From Paragorgia papillata (taxonomy: Eukaryota; Cnidaria; Anthozoa; Scleralcyonacea; Coralliidae): a DNA stretch of 64,000 bases. Location of the stretch: assembly GCA_035771165.1 (NCBI GenBank), contig JAWNZC010000469.1, positions 1,204,001 to 1,268,000 of the forward strand, in the 5' to 3' direction. Positions 49,973-61,089 of this stretch are shown here, one piece after another; the stretch's first letter is position 1; each line of letters opens with the position of its first letter. A program made the position numbers and the translations under genes. The notes beneath the pieces were generated by a model that saw nothing but the letters and a program-made list of their open reading frames with translations, had not been told where the DNA came from and made no database searches.

Positions 49973-50079
49973 GTAAGTTCCATCGTAGATAGTAAAATAG
50001 TGTAAACACAACAAAGAAACATAGTGATTTTTCAACGGAAGACTGATCGTACCGTAATGGTGTAAACGGGGCCGTTAAT

Positions 50080-50335
50080 GCGTGTTCGTTTCAGACGTAT
50101 CGTCGCATCGAATTAAATGCATAAATTATGACAACATATTTTTTGAGCCCGTGATCAGATTTTTGTTTACTTCGCATGCGTATTGGACGTTTTTGGCGCG
50201 GTCTAGCGGGATTTTCCTTGCTCGTCACTGAATTAAATTCGTCGCATGAAACGAATTCGAGTTTACGTCGACTAGTCAACGAAGCTAACTATGAATTAAA
50301 TTCATCTGAATTAAATGCGACGTATGAACCATTAT
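50080..50335. mobile_element. Foldback MITE
   Basis: CGTCGCATCGAATTAAATGC and GAATTAAATGCGACGTATG form the arms; inner repeats of GAATTAAATTC. Confidence 0.5.
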
Positions 50336-50404
50336 ACTTGGAATTATACGCGGGTTTTTATTGTAGCAGATATCACTCTATATGTACTATTTAAAACCTG
50401 AGCA

Positions 50405-50620
50405 GCAGTGTACTGCGAATGTTTTAAATGGCTTCAAAAACTTCCATATAATAAGCTCATATATATAGAAATCAATTTTGAAAATTGAAGTTGTCTGAGC
50501 CGCAAAATCGAAGAAAAAGTTCATGGAAAATAGCGAGCGTGTCTTTATCACATATAGAGACACGTCACGGTCATGATTTTTCTTTGTGTTTTCCTCGTGA
50601 ATTATTAATGAGTTTTTGAA
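50405..50620. repeat. Dispersed repeat, copy 2
   Basis: Counterpart of 15976-16200, here between two CNOT1 exon fragments. Confidence 0.7.
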
Positions 50621-50629
50621 GTAATATAT

Positions 50630-50765
50630 CATACACGAGAAGCCGTTTATTATCTGATTTGAAAACACCGAGAAGTGTGTTGAAAAACGAGGCGATAGCT
50701 GAGTACTCACTTCGAGTTGTTTTTAAATCAGATAATACACGGCTTTCGAGTGTATGGTATAGCTT
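50630..50765. mobile_element. Foldback element
   Basis: CATACACGAGAAGCCGT and ACGGCTTTCGAGTGTATG ends; inner ATCTGATTTGAAAACA mirrored. Confidence 0.65.
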
Positions 50766-51394
50766 CTCAAACAAATCAGTATAAAGAGAAATCTGAGGTA
50801 ACACTTGTCTTAATTTATGGGCGTTTATTACCACATTTCACAACAACGTCTCGGTAACTGATTGCCATTATGTTTTCCTCATGAATTATTAATGAGTTTG
50901 AGAAAGTTATATATCATAATAATAATAATAATAATTTATTTAATCACGTGTCGCCAAGGAGCTTTGACAAGCTCGTTCAAAATGTGCACGTGATATATTG
51001 CGGTGCCCTGATGAGTAGCCGCTGAGCGGCAAGACTGTACTACATTTAATACGATCTGCGGTTCAACCCTTTATTTCTGAGTTTTCTATAGGTTTTTCCT
51101 AGAAATTTGAAATTGTTTTCTATAAATTAGGACTAATGTTTTTAAATTTTCTCCAAAACTAGAATGATTACTAGTATATCGTAGCAGTAAAATTTACTTT
51201 GATGAAGGGCTGTGACGTCCGTACTCCGGTCACACACTGCCTGCGCGACACTCAACTTTTGGATCACTCCAAGATTCACTGCAAATCTGCCATGAAGGCT
51301 GGCTTGAGAATGAATAAATAATAAGTTGAATATTTAATGAGGCGGCATCCCTTTGTGGTCTATATGGGGTGGGGGAGGGGGGTATCACTACTAA

Positions 51395-51475
51395 CCTCCT
51401 AACCCAACAATGACTATCGATGAAGTGCTGGAAATGCTAAAGACATTTAAAGATTCCCCATCCGAGAAAGAAAAG
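51395..51475 (+). pseudogene. CNOT1: CNOT1 exon, 5' end lost
   Basis: Encodes PPNPTMTIDEVLEMLKTFKD followed by SPSEKEK and a GTATCA donor, matching the CNOT1 segment just before the DVFLCMLRN exon found at 16211. An in-frame TAA immediately precedes the match and no acceptor fits, so the 5' part of the exon is missing or altered. Gene D starts about 1.1 kb downstream. Confidence 0.75.
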
Positions 51476-51629
51476 GTATCAAACCTATCATTGTTTACTT
51501 GCACGAGTATCGTTTTCTAAGTTTTCAAAAAGTTTCACTTCGAATTGATACACGGAAAATTTTTTCCAAAACTTTAGGCAAAGATCTAACCACTGACCAA
51601 AGCTCAAGGCTGCTTTATATTATGCAGCC

Positions 51630-51688
51630 TGTTCGTTCGTTCGTTCGTTCGTTCGTTCGTTCGTTCGTTCGTTCGTTCGTTCGTTCGT
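51630..51688. repeat. GTTC microsatellite
   Basis: About 14 GTTC units. Confidence 0.9.
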
Positions 51689-51739
51689 GCGGCATCAATA
51701 GACACGGCAATTTCAAGTTTGCCAAAAAATAGCGGTTTG

Positions 51740-52142
51740 CGCTAAGGTTGGGCGGTTTACCGGTTCTTTTCGGTTTTATTATTAAACCGGTTTTTTCGGT
51801 TTAGCTTTTAGAAAAACCGGAAAACCGTCATCCTTATTTATTACAATGTTACAATGTATAATTTGGTTTAGTTCTTAAAATTGTTACTATTAAAGATGAG
51901 AAAAGCAAAATAAAATTAACGTTAGCAAACGTTTTCGCTGAACGTTCGTTTTTTGTTCAATATTTTACCGTGATTTATGCAGTCATTTATAATTATACAG
52001 CCAAATTATGACGTCCAGCGCTATTAAAAATTCGAAATTGCGTTAGTTCTGAACTTTTGAAAAACCGGTTTTACGGTTTAACCGGTTTAGAGTCGGACGG
52101 TTTGGCGGTTTTTATTTTAATCAAAACCGCCCAAGCTTAGTT
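51740..52142. mobile_element. Non-autonomous DNA transposon upstream of gene D
   Basis: Inverted ends CTAAGGTTGGGCGGTTT and (reverse) CTAAGCTTGGGCGGTTT; interior rich in AACCGGTTT. The promoter of gene D starts after it. 52143-52430 shows no recognised feature. Confidence 0.6.
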
Positions 52143-52432
52143 TGCCCCCTGGGTATTGCGGTGTTTAACATAATGAAATGCAGGAATAAATCACATCGTT
52201 GAATGCATCTTTAAGTGTAATCGCACATGTAAATAAAACCTCTCATGTTATATCGCCTTGCTTTGCACATTAGATTGGGGATAAAATCAAAGCTTTTGTA
52301 CTTGATCGCGTTGCTAGGGGATATTGTTTAAACGCGTGTACTGGTGGTAAAAGCCCGGGCGGACTCCTCCAATGAAATAATATATATCAGACTATAATAT
52401 TTATAAGAATATGGAAATATAAACCGGAAATA

Positions 52433-52524
52433 CCAATCACAGCAGGATATTACATAGTTTACCATGAAATAAGGAATCATATTACCATTTACCGAGAATT
52501 GACTATTGTGAAACCGAAAGAAAG
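52433..52524 (+). promoter_or_regulatory. Gene D promoter: CCAAT and IRF-type element
   Basis: CCAATCACAGCAGGATAT starting at 52433 is shared with the promoters of A, B and C, followed by a conserved ATTACCATTTACCGAGAATT stretch. GAAACCGAAAGAAAG at 52510-52524 is a strong match to the IRF/ISRE core and lies about 100 nt before the ATG at 52623. No clear TATA box is seen. Sequence around the element has diverged from A, B and C, yet a GAAANNGAAA core is still present. Confidence 0.5.
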
Positions 52525-52622
52525 ATTTCCAAGACCAGAACTGCGTTAAACGATTTCCAGTTTCTCTTGCTGATTAAGTTTACAAGAAACTACTACACTT
52601 TTTCAAGAAAACGTTGTCTACA

Positions 52623-55039
52623 ATGGCTACTTCTCCAACCGACGCCGTTCCAGTTGATCAACTAGAATCCTTACTGACATGTTCCATTTGCTTAGAAACT
52701 TTGAACGAACCACGAACATTGCCTTGCTTTCACTCTTTTTGCAAAATCTGTTTAGAGAAGTTTGTAAAACGCCATCGTGAGGAAGCAGCTGGTAAAGAGA
52801 TTGAAGTATTCAACTGTCCGACATGTCGGTCAGAATTTAATCTGAAACCAAAAGATGAAGTAGCAGGAATGGCGAGCAGTCATTTTATCCGAAATATGTT
52901 AGACGTCATGGCGATTCAACGACGAGCAAAGGTTTCTAAATGTTCTCATTGCCAAGAGCCAGCCGTTAGTCGATGTACAACTTGTGAGATGTTCATGTGC
53001 AAAAAATGTTTCGCGTCTCACGAAATGTGGCCAAGCAACAAGAAACACACTGTGCTATCAATAAACGAGTTGAGTCAACCTGAGAACGAAGCCAAGATCA
53101 GAGCAAAACTTCACTGCAAGAAACATGACAACAAGACCCTTAAATTTTATTGCGAAACATGCAAAGAACTGATCTGTAGTCATTGTATGGTCTTGAATCA
53201 CATCAAACAAAATCATTCATGTCTCTCGGTTGACGAAGTAGCTGAAAAACAACGAGAAGCATTACGATCAGGATGTGCCACTCTAGACGAAAAGTTATCT
53301 CAGGCCAAGGAAGCACTGGAAGCCATCAGCAAGGTCACACACTTCCTTGAAGAGAACGCCAAGAAGGTCAAGGCCAGAATCACTCAACAGAAAGAAGACA
53401 TCTTGAAAAAAGTCGCGGAAAAGCTAGACGAGAGAGCTCAGCTTATGATTAACGAAGTAGACAAGATTTATAATGAAATGCACACAGATCTGAGCAAACA
53501 ACAGGATGGCATAAAGAGTTATGTTGAGAAGGTGAATAACACAGTTGGTCTACCAAGGAGTCTTTTGGAGAAAGGCAGCATTGAAGAAGTACTTTCCTCT
53601 CAGAAGATGATTGAAGAAAATATTGAACATATCAAGAATGAGAGTCCAAAGAATTTGAAGCCTGTGCATGATGGCAAGATTGAATATGAAAGTGAGAAAA
53701 TAAATGACTTGGATGTTGATGATATTCTTGAGAAATTGGGAGAAATAGGTAAGATCATAGAATGATATGATTACTGTAGAGGGAGGAAGCTAATTAGAGG
53801 AATGGGGCTTATTAGATGGGGAGGGGCTTAGAGGGGGGGGGGGGGGGCTTTTTTGGGGGGGAGTTAGGGTAATTATAGGGAGGGGACTGATTAGAGAGAG
53901 GAGGCTAATTAAAGGAATGGGGCTTATTAGAGGGGGAGGCTTACTTAATTTTCCAAGTCAGTAAGAAACAAATCCCAATTGTAACTGATTTTTTTATTAA
54001 TGAAGTTCATTATTGTAGACAGTGGTGTGTGTGTTGGGGGAGCAAATATATAGAGGATGGAGCTTATTTTTATGTTTTTCTTGAAAAAACCCCTGCAGAA
54101 AGTCAATGATTATGATTATAAGAAATGAGAATTTTAAGATTGTTTAAATTAAATCATGTTTAATTTTCATGTGTGACTTTATTTAGCTGATCATCCTATG
54201 CCTGGTGATTTATTGAATGACTCCATCATTCTGAAAGGGAAAAATAATTATAAAAGTCAAATGAAAGAATGGTTGGATGATCAGTTTCAATGGCGTCTTT
54301 GTTATCGAGCTACCAGAGATGGATGGGGTGTACAAGATTTTCACACATGTTGTGACAGTAAAGGACATACAGTGACTTTAGTGAAAGTTGGAGATTATAT
54401 TTGTGGTGGATATACAGACCAGAACTGGGCAGGTAAATGATTTAGAAAATGAAATTTTTTTAAATAATTTTACAGACACAGTAAGCCAAACAAAATTGCT
54501 TAACATCCAAAATTTTCTCCATCTTATACCTTGATGAGTTTTGTTCTTAGAGGAATGTTAGCAAGAAATCTGTTTAAATAACAAAATAAGTCTGCAGCAG
54601 GCTTTTAGAACAATTAAGATCAATATATTTGATAAATCTGGGATGTGTTTGTCATTGAGTACACCTGTAAAATAACTGAAATAGAACAGATTGTTATTGA
54701 GTAAACATTTTATATTTTATTTAAGGTCAAGGATGGACACAGTCCAACTCCTCATTTTTGTTCTCGCTACAAAATAAAGATAACTTGCCACCATTTAGAT
54801 CAGTGGTTTATAGAAACCATAAATATGCAATCTGCAGCCATCCTGCCTATGGACCAAGCTTTGGTGGAGGACGTGATTTCCACATCAGTGATAACTCCAA
54901 TCACAATAAAAAATCATACTCCAGGCTTGGCTCCACATATCAGCTACCCACAGGATACCAATGTGACACTGCACAAACCCAATCTCTTCTGGCTGGAAGT
55001 TACAAGTTTACTCCAACTGAAATAGAAGTATTTTACTAA
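52623..55039 (+). CDS. TRIM-like RING/B-box/coiled-coil/TLDc protein, gene D (intact, compact)
   Basis: Exon 1 52623-53748, exon 2 54187-54432, exon 3 54726-55039; 561 aa. The RING ligands are C20, C23, C35, H37, C40, C43, C65 and C68, one residue shorter than in C (EPRTLPC). B-box 1: C107, C110, C118, C121, C126, C129, H133, H142. B-box 2: C165, H168, C177, C180, C185, C188, H193, H198. The coiled coil runs to about 330, then TLDc to the end (FGGGRDFHISDNSN, YKFTPTEIEVFY). Introns are 438 and 293 nt, both phase 1. It is the only plus-strand member and lacks the segmental-duplication flanks of the others. Intron 1 holds a purine-rich GGGGCTTATTAGAGG-type array also seen in gene B. Likely an E3 ligase with a V-ATPase-type TLDc module; that role is inferred. 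Nested foldback elements start about 30 nt after the stop. Confidence 0.92.
53775..53945. repeat. GGGGCTTATTAGAGG array in intron 1 of gene D
   Basis: Short version of the gene B array, same strand relative to the gene, including a G run near 53834. Confidence 0.75.
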
Positions 55040-55069
55040 TAGGTACTTTATTGTATGGAATCTCTCTCC

Positions 55070-55497
55070 TCCGCAGAGGCTTCTTGAGCTATTTTGAGCT
55101 CTTCAGTATATAGGGGTTTAATATTGCAGCCTTTGCAGGGGGTTTAGTAGACTATAGAGCATAGAGTAATGCAGTAGAGTAATGGACAATGAGGAAAACC
55201 GCGTTTCCCTTATTGCCCATTACACTCTATCGCATTACTTTATGCTCTAAGACCCCGTTTACACGATGCCGGTACAATTTGAAAACGGAACAAAATCATG
55301 CCGTTTAGGCCTTGCGTTTACACGATACCGGCACAAAAATGACATGAAAACGGCAGAAAATGAATACGGCATGAGTTTGTTCCATTTTCAAATTGTACCG
55401 GCATCGTGTAAACGGGGTCTTAGTCTATAGTCTATAAACCCCTGCAATATTAAACCCCTTTATATTGAAGAGCTCAAAAAAGCTCAAGAAGAGATAT
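55070..55497. mobile_element. Nested foldback elements just 3' of gene D
   Basis: Outer arms CTTCTTGAGCT and AGCTCAAGAAG with TAGGGGTTTAATATTGCAG mirrored. Next a GCATAGAGTAATGCAGTAGA arm pair, and a third element with ACCCCGTTTACACGATGCCGG ends at 55252-55421. Confidence 0.7.
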
Positions 55498-55562
55498 GGA
55501 ATATGGTGGTTCTGGGGTTAAGGTTTTTATTAGCGTTAGAATTCCATTATTGCAATCTGCCT

Positions 55563-55958
55563 AAGAGTAGAATTAGGATTAGGATTAAGATTATGAGTAG
55601 GAGTAGGATTAGCATTAAGATTAAGATGATGAGTAGGAGTAGGATTAGCAATAAGGTTAAGATTATGAGTAGGATTAGCAATAAGATTAAGATTATGAGT
55701 AGGATTAGCAATAAGGTTAAGATTATGAGTAGGATTAGCAATAAGATTAAGAGTAGGATTAGCAATAAGGTTAAGATTATGAGTAGGATTAGCAATAAGG
55801 TTAAGATTATGAGTAGGATTAGCAATAAGGTTAAGATTATGAGTAGGATTAGCAATAAGGTTAAGATTATGAGTAGGATTAGCAATAAGGTTAAGATTAT
55901 GAGTAGGATTAGCAATAAGATTAAGATTATGAGTAGGATTAGCATTAGGATATATTAA
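55563..55958. repeat. 30-bp minisatellite
   Basis: AAGATTATGAGTAGGATTAG with CAATAAGGTT makes the unit; at least ten copies, shortened in the middle. Open on both strands; not a gene. Confidence 0.9.
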
Positions 55959-56325
55959 TTAGGATGATGATTATCGATGATGATTATTATATCCTGCATG
56001 AGTGCATGGTGAGACACTCTTCCGAGTGTTTGATATAGCATCTCAAACAAATCAGTATTTTAAGAGAAAATAGAGACAACAAAATTCTATTTATGTAATT
56101 TCCACTGCATACGTCACACTGGTAATTTTACAATAAACTCGTGCAGTGTGACGTCTGCAGTGGGTTATTTGCATATCAAACAAATCTTATTTTCTCAAGA
56201 ACGAAGTGAGATTTTGAAAAACCGTATAAGAAGTTACTTCATCATTTTAGGAGTTCCTCCAAATAAGACAAACTTCATTTTTATTTCTTATACACTTAGT
56301 TAAAAACATCCAGAGTACTTATTCT

Positions 56326-56353
56326 CTGACGAAGGGCCTTCGCTCGAAACGTT
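56326..56353 (+). repeat. CTGACGAAGG/CGAAACGTT hairpin motif
   Basis: CTGACGAAGGGCCTTCGCTC followed by GAAACGTT, the same core as at 17363 and 40585. A fragment of the element end (GCCTACGCAACACACTAC) lies at 56782-56799, on the other side of the 56522-56728 MITE. Confidence 0.5.
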
Positions 56354-56521
56354 AGAAAACTACGTTCATGATAAGTTGTACGTATACATGCAGTGCATGT
56401 GGTACGTTTGCGAGCTTGCTGTAATATGGAACAGACGTTTGGTGGACGTTCGTCAAGCTCAATTACTCAGAAAAGATTTCTGAGACAAGAGTTTCGATAA
56501 AAACCTTTTAAATTTTTGTAT

Positions 56522-56728
56522 TGTATAAAACAAATAGATTCCATTTTTTTGTTGTCTGTTCAGTTATAGATACACAGAAGACGTCACGACTTGGTAAGAA
56601 CATTAGTGACGCACTCCACTGTATCTCGTGGGCCACTTTTTTGTTCTTACCACGTTTTGACGTCATCTGTGCATCTATAACTGAACAGACAACGGCAAAA
56701 TGGAATCTATTTGTTAAATATTTTACCA
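56522..56728. mobile_element. MITE with about 90-bp TIRs carrying CRE-like sites
   Basis: AACAAATAGATTCCATTTTT and AAATGGAATCTATTTGTTA ends. Inner arms GTCTGTTCAGTTATAGAT and GACGTCA-type sites mirrored around TCTCGTGGGCCACTT. Confidence 0.75.
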
Positions 56729-56814
56729 TATTACTCTAATATTACTATTACTGCATTTCTCTCTGTATTTCAACACTGCCTACGCAACACACTACTTTTA
56801 TTTCACTGTTTGTA

Positions 56815-58100
56815 CTTCTTCTGTGATTTGTAATAAAATCTTATGTTATAGAAATTCTTTGAACTATGTTACGTGTTTAATCCCCGTCTATAGTCCACTC
56901 TAGTTTGTATTTTTACATTAAATAATTAATAACTATATTGTCTCGCTTATTATTCTAGCGCTGTCATTGAAATGCTTTTTTAGTTTTAAATGTGCTTAAA
57001 TTGCAATTACTGCTTCATTTTTAGTGATTGGCATACACCCGAGTAGTGTTCTGTGCGCGCGACCAAACCTCGAAAAAGTGTTCAATGTTCCTCGGATCCT
57101 GAATTTGCCGTAACGAATGTTGCTCAAAAGTGGTCAATAGCAGCCTTGTATACCCCCCACCCCCCAACTAATTGAAATTTGTTAACGTGTATTTCCCCCT
57201 ATTAAATCTATATTTTTTAAATATTTTTTTTATTTAAACTTATTTTAAATTAAACAACATTTTCTCCAAGAGCCGAGCTCATCGAGGGAGATCATGTTCG
57301 AAACATTACATAAAAATATGACATATGAGAAAGTGCATATTTGCACACAACAATTAAATAAACAATTAAATGAAACAGTAGAATCAAATATTCTTTGCAA
57401 GTTAATTGCACTTATATAATTTACAACTTATTATATGCTTACCGCTAACCACATTAGTAACAACACAAGTTGAGTTGCATTTTCTGATTTCCGTTCTCCT
57501 GACTGTATATTAAGGTTCTTTTCTACATAAAGATGTTTAATACAACACAAATACGTTCCTCTATCGTCAAAAATAATATTTCAAATGAGGAACATCGTCA
57601 AAATTGTTGGTTGGAACCCCTGCAACAGCGAGGAAACAAAATCATCTTCAAATTATATTAACAGGATACAAAGATTGAGGAACACTTCACAATCTTAAAT
57701 CATCAAAACTCATTCTTAAAGTACATAAAGAATAAAAAATTCTCCTCAATCTTAGACTCTTAAGAAATATTCCTCAGGATCTAGGATCCCGAGATCCCAC
57801 TTTTCCACGTCTGCTTACGACGTAGATAGCGTTCTTTTGCAGCTGAAAATCTTTTTACAATGTTGTTTTTTACGCAACCCACTTTTTTCTAATCTATGCT
57901 GCTACAGACTTTCGTCTTTGTAATCATAACTTCTCAATTATCCATCACGGTCTTTGAAGTAATATATCCAACACAAGTCAGTGTTCTTCCGATTTCTAAA
58001 TATAGCCAAGCACGTTGAAAATACGAATTTTTTTAACCAGTTTGACTGTACTTATATAAAGATCGGAGGACGAACACTGACGAGTGGTTGGATATAAAAC
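56815..58100. repeat. Dispersed repeat, copy 2, interrupted by an insert
   Basis: Same element as 12600-13090. About 750 bp (57064-57811) is inserted between the matching halves. The insert is AT-rich and has no recognised gene. Confidence 0.6.
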
Positions 58101-58139
58101 CTCTTGTGTTATTACACTATCTTGTGTTATTACAATATT

Positions 58140-58312
58140 ACACTATTGTCACCTTAACCACCTCACCACCATTACCACCACTACCACAATTACCACCACT
58201 ACCACTATTACCATCATTACCAGCATTATCACCACTACCACCACTACCACAATTACCACCATTACCACCACTACCACTATTACCATCACTACCACTACCA
58301 ACACCGTCATTT
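58140..58312. repeat. ACC/ATT trinucleotide minisatellite
   Basis: CCACCATTACCACCACTACC units, directly left of duplication copy E. Confidence 0.85.
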
Positions 58313-59189
58313 ATTGACATACTTTAATGGTATACTAAATCTTACAATGTTATTAAATCAAAAACTCTATTTAATATACAATTAAGAACTACCCTAAGCC
58401 AAAATTTAATTATTTACAAGAGTGACAATGCTTGCACAGTTCATGATTTAATATTCCTATAAGTAATTGTTGTTTTCTAATATTTTTACAGTAAATTACA
58501 AAAAAAATGCTAGATCACTAAGGAATTTTGTCAGTAATCATGTGAGTAAATGAAATGTTTTTCAAATTACTATATAGCTAATCATATTAAAAATTATCAT
58601 TCTGTATTCCTGAACTTCTACATTTTCAAATCTTGTCTTTACACTGCTAAATAACTAAGTATGTTTAAGTAGTAACAGTTGATATTTTACTTTAAAGATT
58701 AATTAACTAACACAACAAAATCTACCTAACTTCTGAGTTTAAAAATAAGCCGTTAAAATGTTGTTTTTCTACTTCGTAAAAACATATAACAAACTGCGAG
58801 AAATGCCTCTTAACAGACTTCAGTTAAAGTCAAATAATTTTCCAAAAGGCTTCTGGAGGAATCGCGTTTCCGTTCGCGATATTTTTCAATTGGTGCTCTC
58901 CTTTTGAAATTTCTAGATCCGCTCCTAAGAGCTTTAGTTTGTGATGTTTTCTGTGTGCTGTTGCACTGTTTTAAATTTTTTTTAAACTTTCTTTTTCTTT
59001 TTCTTTTTTTGTTTTTCTTTACTCTGTAAGAGTTAGACCTGGGATTATATAGAGTAAGGGTTATAAGGCAACGTTTTAGGGTTGGTTGGGATAGGATTTT
59101 GTTCAACGACATGACCTAGGTTCTTTATAAGCGTAAACAATTGAGTGGTGCGTACGTAGTGTTTTGGATAATAGTAAAGTGAAAAGGTA

Positions 59190-59880
59190 GCAAACTGCCG
59201 AGATTTCAGAGACGAAATACTGACGTTTCGAGCGCAGCCCTGCATCAGAGTTTACTTAAGAAAACTGATAAAGGGTACCACTCGAACTGACATCAGTTAT
59301 TCGTTACTGTCATAAAAGGCTCTACTCGAAACATCAGTTTTTCGTTTTTAAAATCTCGTCAGCTTGCCATCTTTTCGTTTTATTAAGCCTGTTTTCCAGT
59401 CATCGCAGAAACTGGCTTGCAACTCGCAGCGAGTACTTGCATCTAATTAAAAAGAAGTCAGAGTGAAAAACAAGCACTTTGAGTTAGTTTTAATTAGATG
59501 TAAGTACTCGCATTAAGCTGCGAGTCAGTTTCTGCCATAACTGGAAAAGAGGCTTTATAGGTTCTGCTTCGCAGAGATCTCTTCGGCTCCAACACAAGGA
59601 ATAGCAAGTTTAGAATATAGAGGGTCTTATAGGCAATGTAGAAAACTAGAAATACAAATCGAAAATGTTTAAAAGGTTGGTGTACTGCTGACTTGAAATA
59701 CTCATTAAGGAGGACTAACGTTTTTAGCGTAGGTCCTTCGTCAAAAAGAAATTTATACTGAAATAAACGTATATACAATATTCTTTTAAATTTCACTACA
59801 CTATTTCTTTCTCTCCATTCCCCCCCCCCCCCCCCCCCCCCTCTCCCTCTTTCTCTGATGAAGGATCTTCGCTCAAAACG
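59190..59880. repeat. Hairpin-rich Penelope-like region in duplicated block (E copy)
   Basis: Motifs at minus 59250-59221, minus 59744-59716 and plus 59855-59880; the C tract is at 59820-59841. Confidence 0.5.
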
Positions 59881-60860
59881 GTCAGTCCTGCTTCATGAGT
59901 ATTTCAGCTGTACACCAACTTTTTAAAAGAATCCCCCAACTGTTTGAACAAGTAGACATGAAAATGTTGGCAATGTCGTCTATCTTGAAAATGCGTTGAA
60001 TTTTATCATTTTACCATCTTGAATGATGACGTGAAATGGCTGCAAGCGAAGAGCAGCATGACTACTAGACGTGATTGTTGAAAAAGATTATATTTCGATG
60101 GCTTCAGACTGACTTTTTCTCATAATAAGAAGCATAATGACCTTTTGATTTAAAACTGATCTAAGATTAGAGAATTAGGATTAGAGGGTTAGTATTGACA
60201 CAATGTCACTGTGAGTTCAGTAAACCAATTTCTTGCCTGGTTGTTTTCGTGTTTTATTCAACTCTTTTTCGTCGGTGGATATTCCCAGTGAGGAGTAAAA
60301 TCGTCTGGCGTTAGCCCAGAGTAAAATACGTAAGACTTGAGAGTCGAATGGCGCTTAGAAATGTTTAAGAGAAAGGTGTGAAAGTTAACTTTTTTTCCTC
60401 TAAAACGTTTTCCAGTGTAGATTTGTGCTTCCTTCTAGTTCCTTGCATAGCTCTAGTGTCAGTGCTGATAATTGAAAAGTTGTTTTTTTTACATTCGCAG
60501 CGTGTCTGTATCTGCCATCCGGAGAAAAATTAGATTTACCGTAAAAAGTGCAAACTTAATCCAAATTAGAATTTCAGAACTTACTAGGACAAATATTTCT
60601 TCGCTCCTGAGAACTTTGAACTAATACTTTTCAATACTAAAGAGTAACACCAGGGCTGAGGAAAGAACTAAAGAATAAGACACAAATCTACACCGCAAAA
60701 TGTTTTAGAAAGGAAAGATGTAATTTTTTATAGATTTTTCCTATCAAGTCACGTCAAATTTCGATGTTCCAGAGTTTTAGTTTTAGATAAATTTTTAAAA
60801 AACAAAAACATTAAAACAGTCAGGTCTAGCAGTCATTGACAGTCATGCTACTATTTAATT

Positions 60861-60885
60861 TGACGTCATTATTCAAAATGGCGCC
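60861..60885. promoter_or_regulatory. CRE plus YY1-like module 3' of gene E
   Basis: A single TGACGTCA (60861-60868) and AAAATGGCGCC (60875-60885). The other copy of the CRE pair has been deleted here. Confidence 0.3.
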
Positions 60886-61089
60886 ACTCGTGGTGAAATT
60901 AGCTTGTACTCGCACATAATCTTTTTGAAAAGTAAAGTATTTTTAAATTTCTTACAAGGCATTTTCAAAATAGACGAAGACGTTGACAACATTTTGATGC
61001 CAACTTGTTCAAATAGTCGGAGATGCCTTTTTGACATTTTCGATTGGATTTTGATATGAGCGTGCGTAATGTGTTATCAGCGGTATTAC

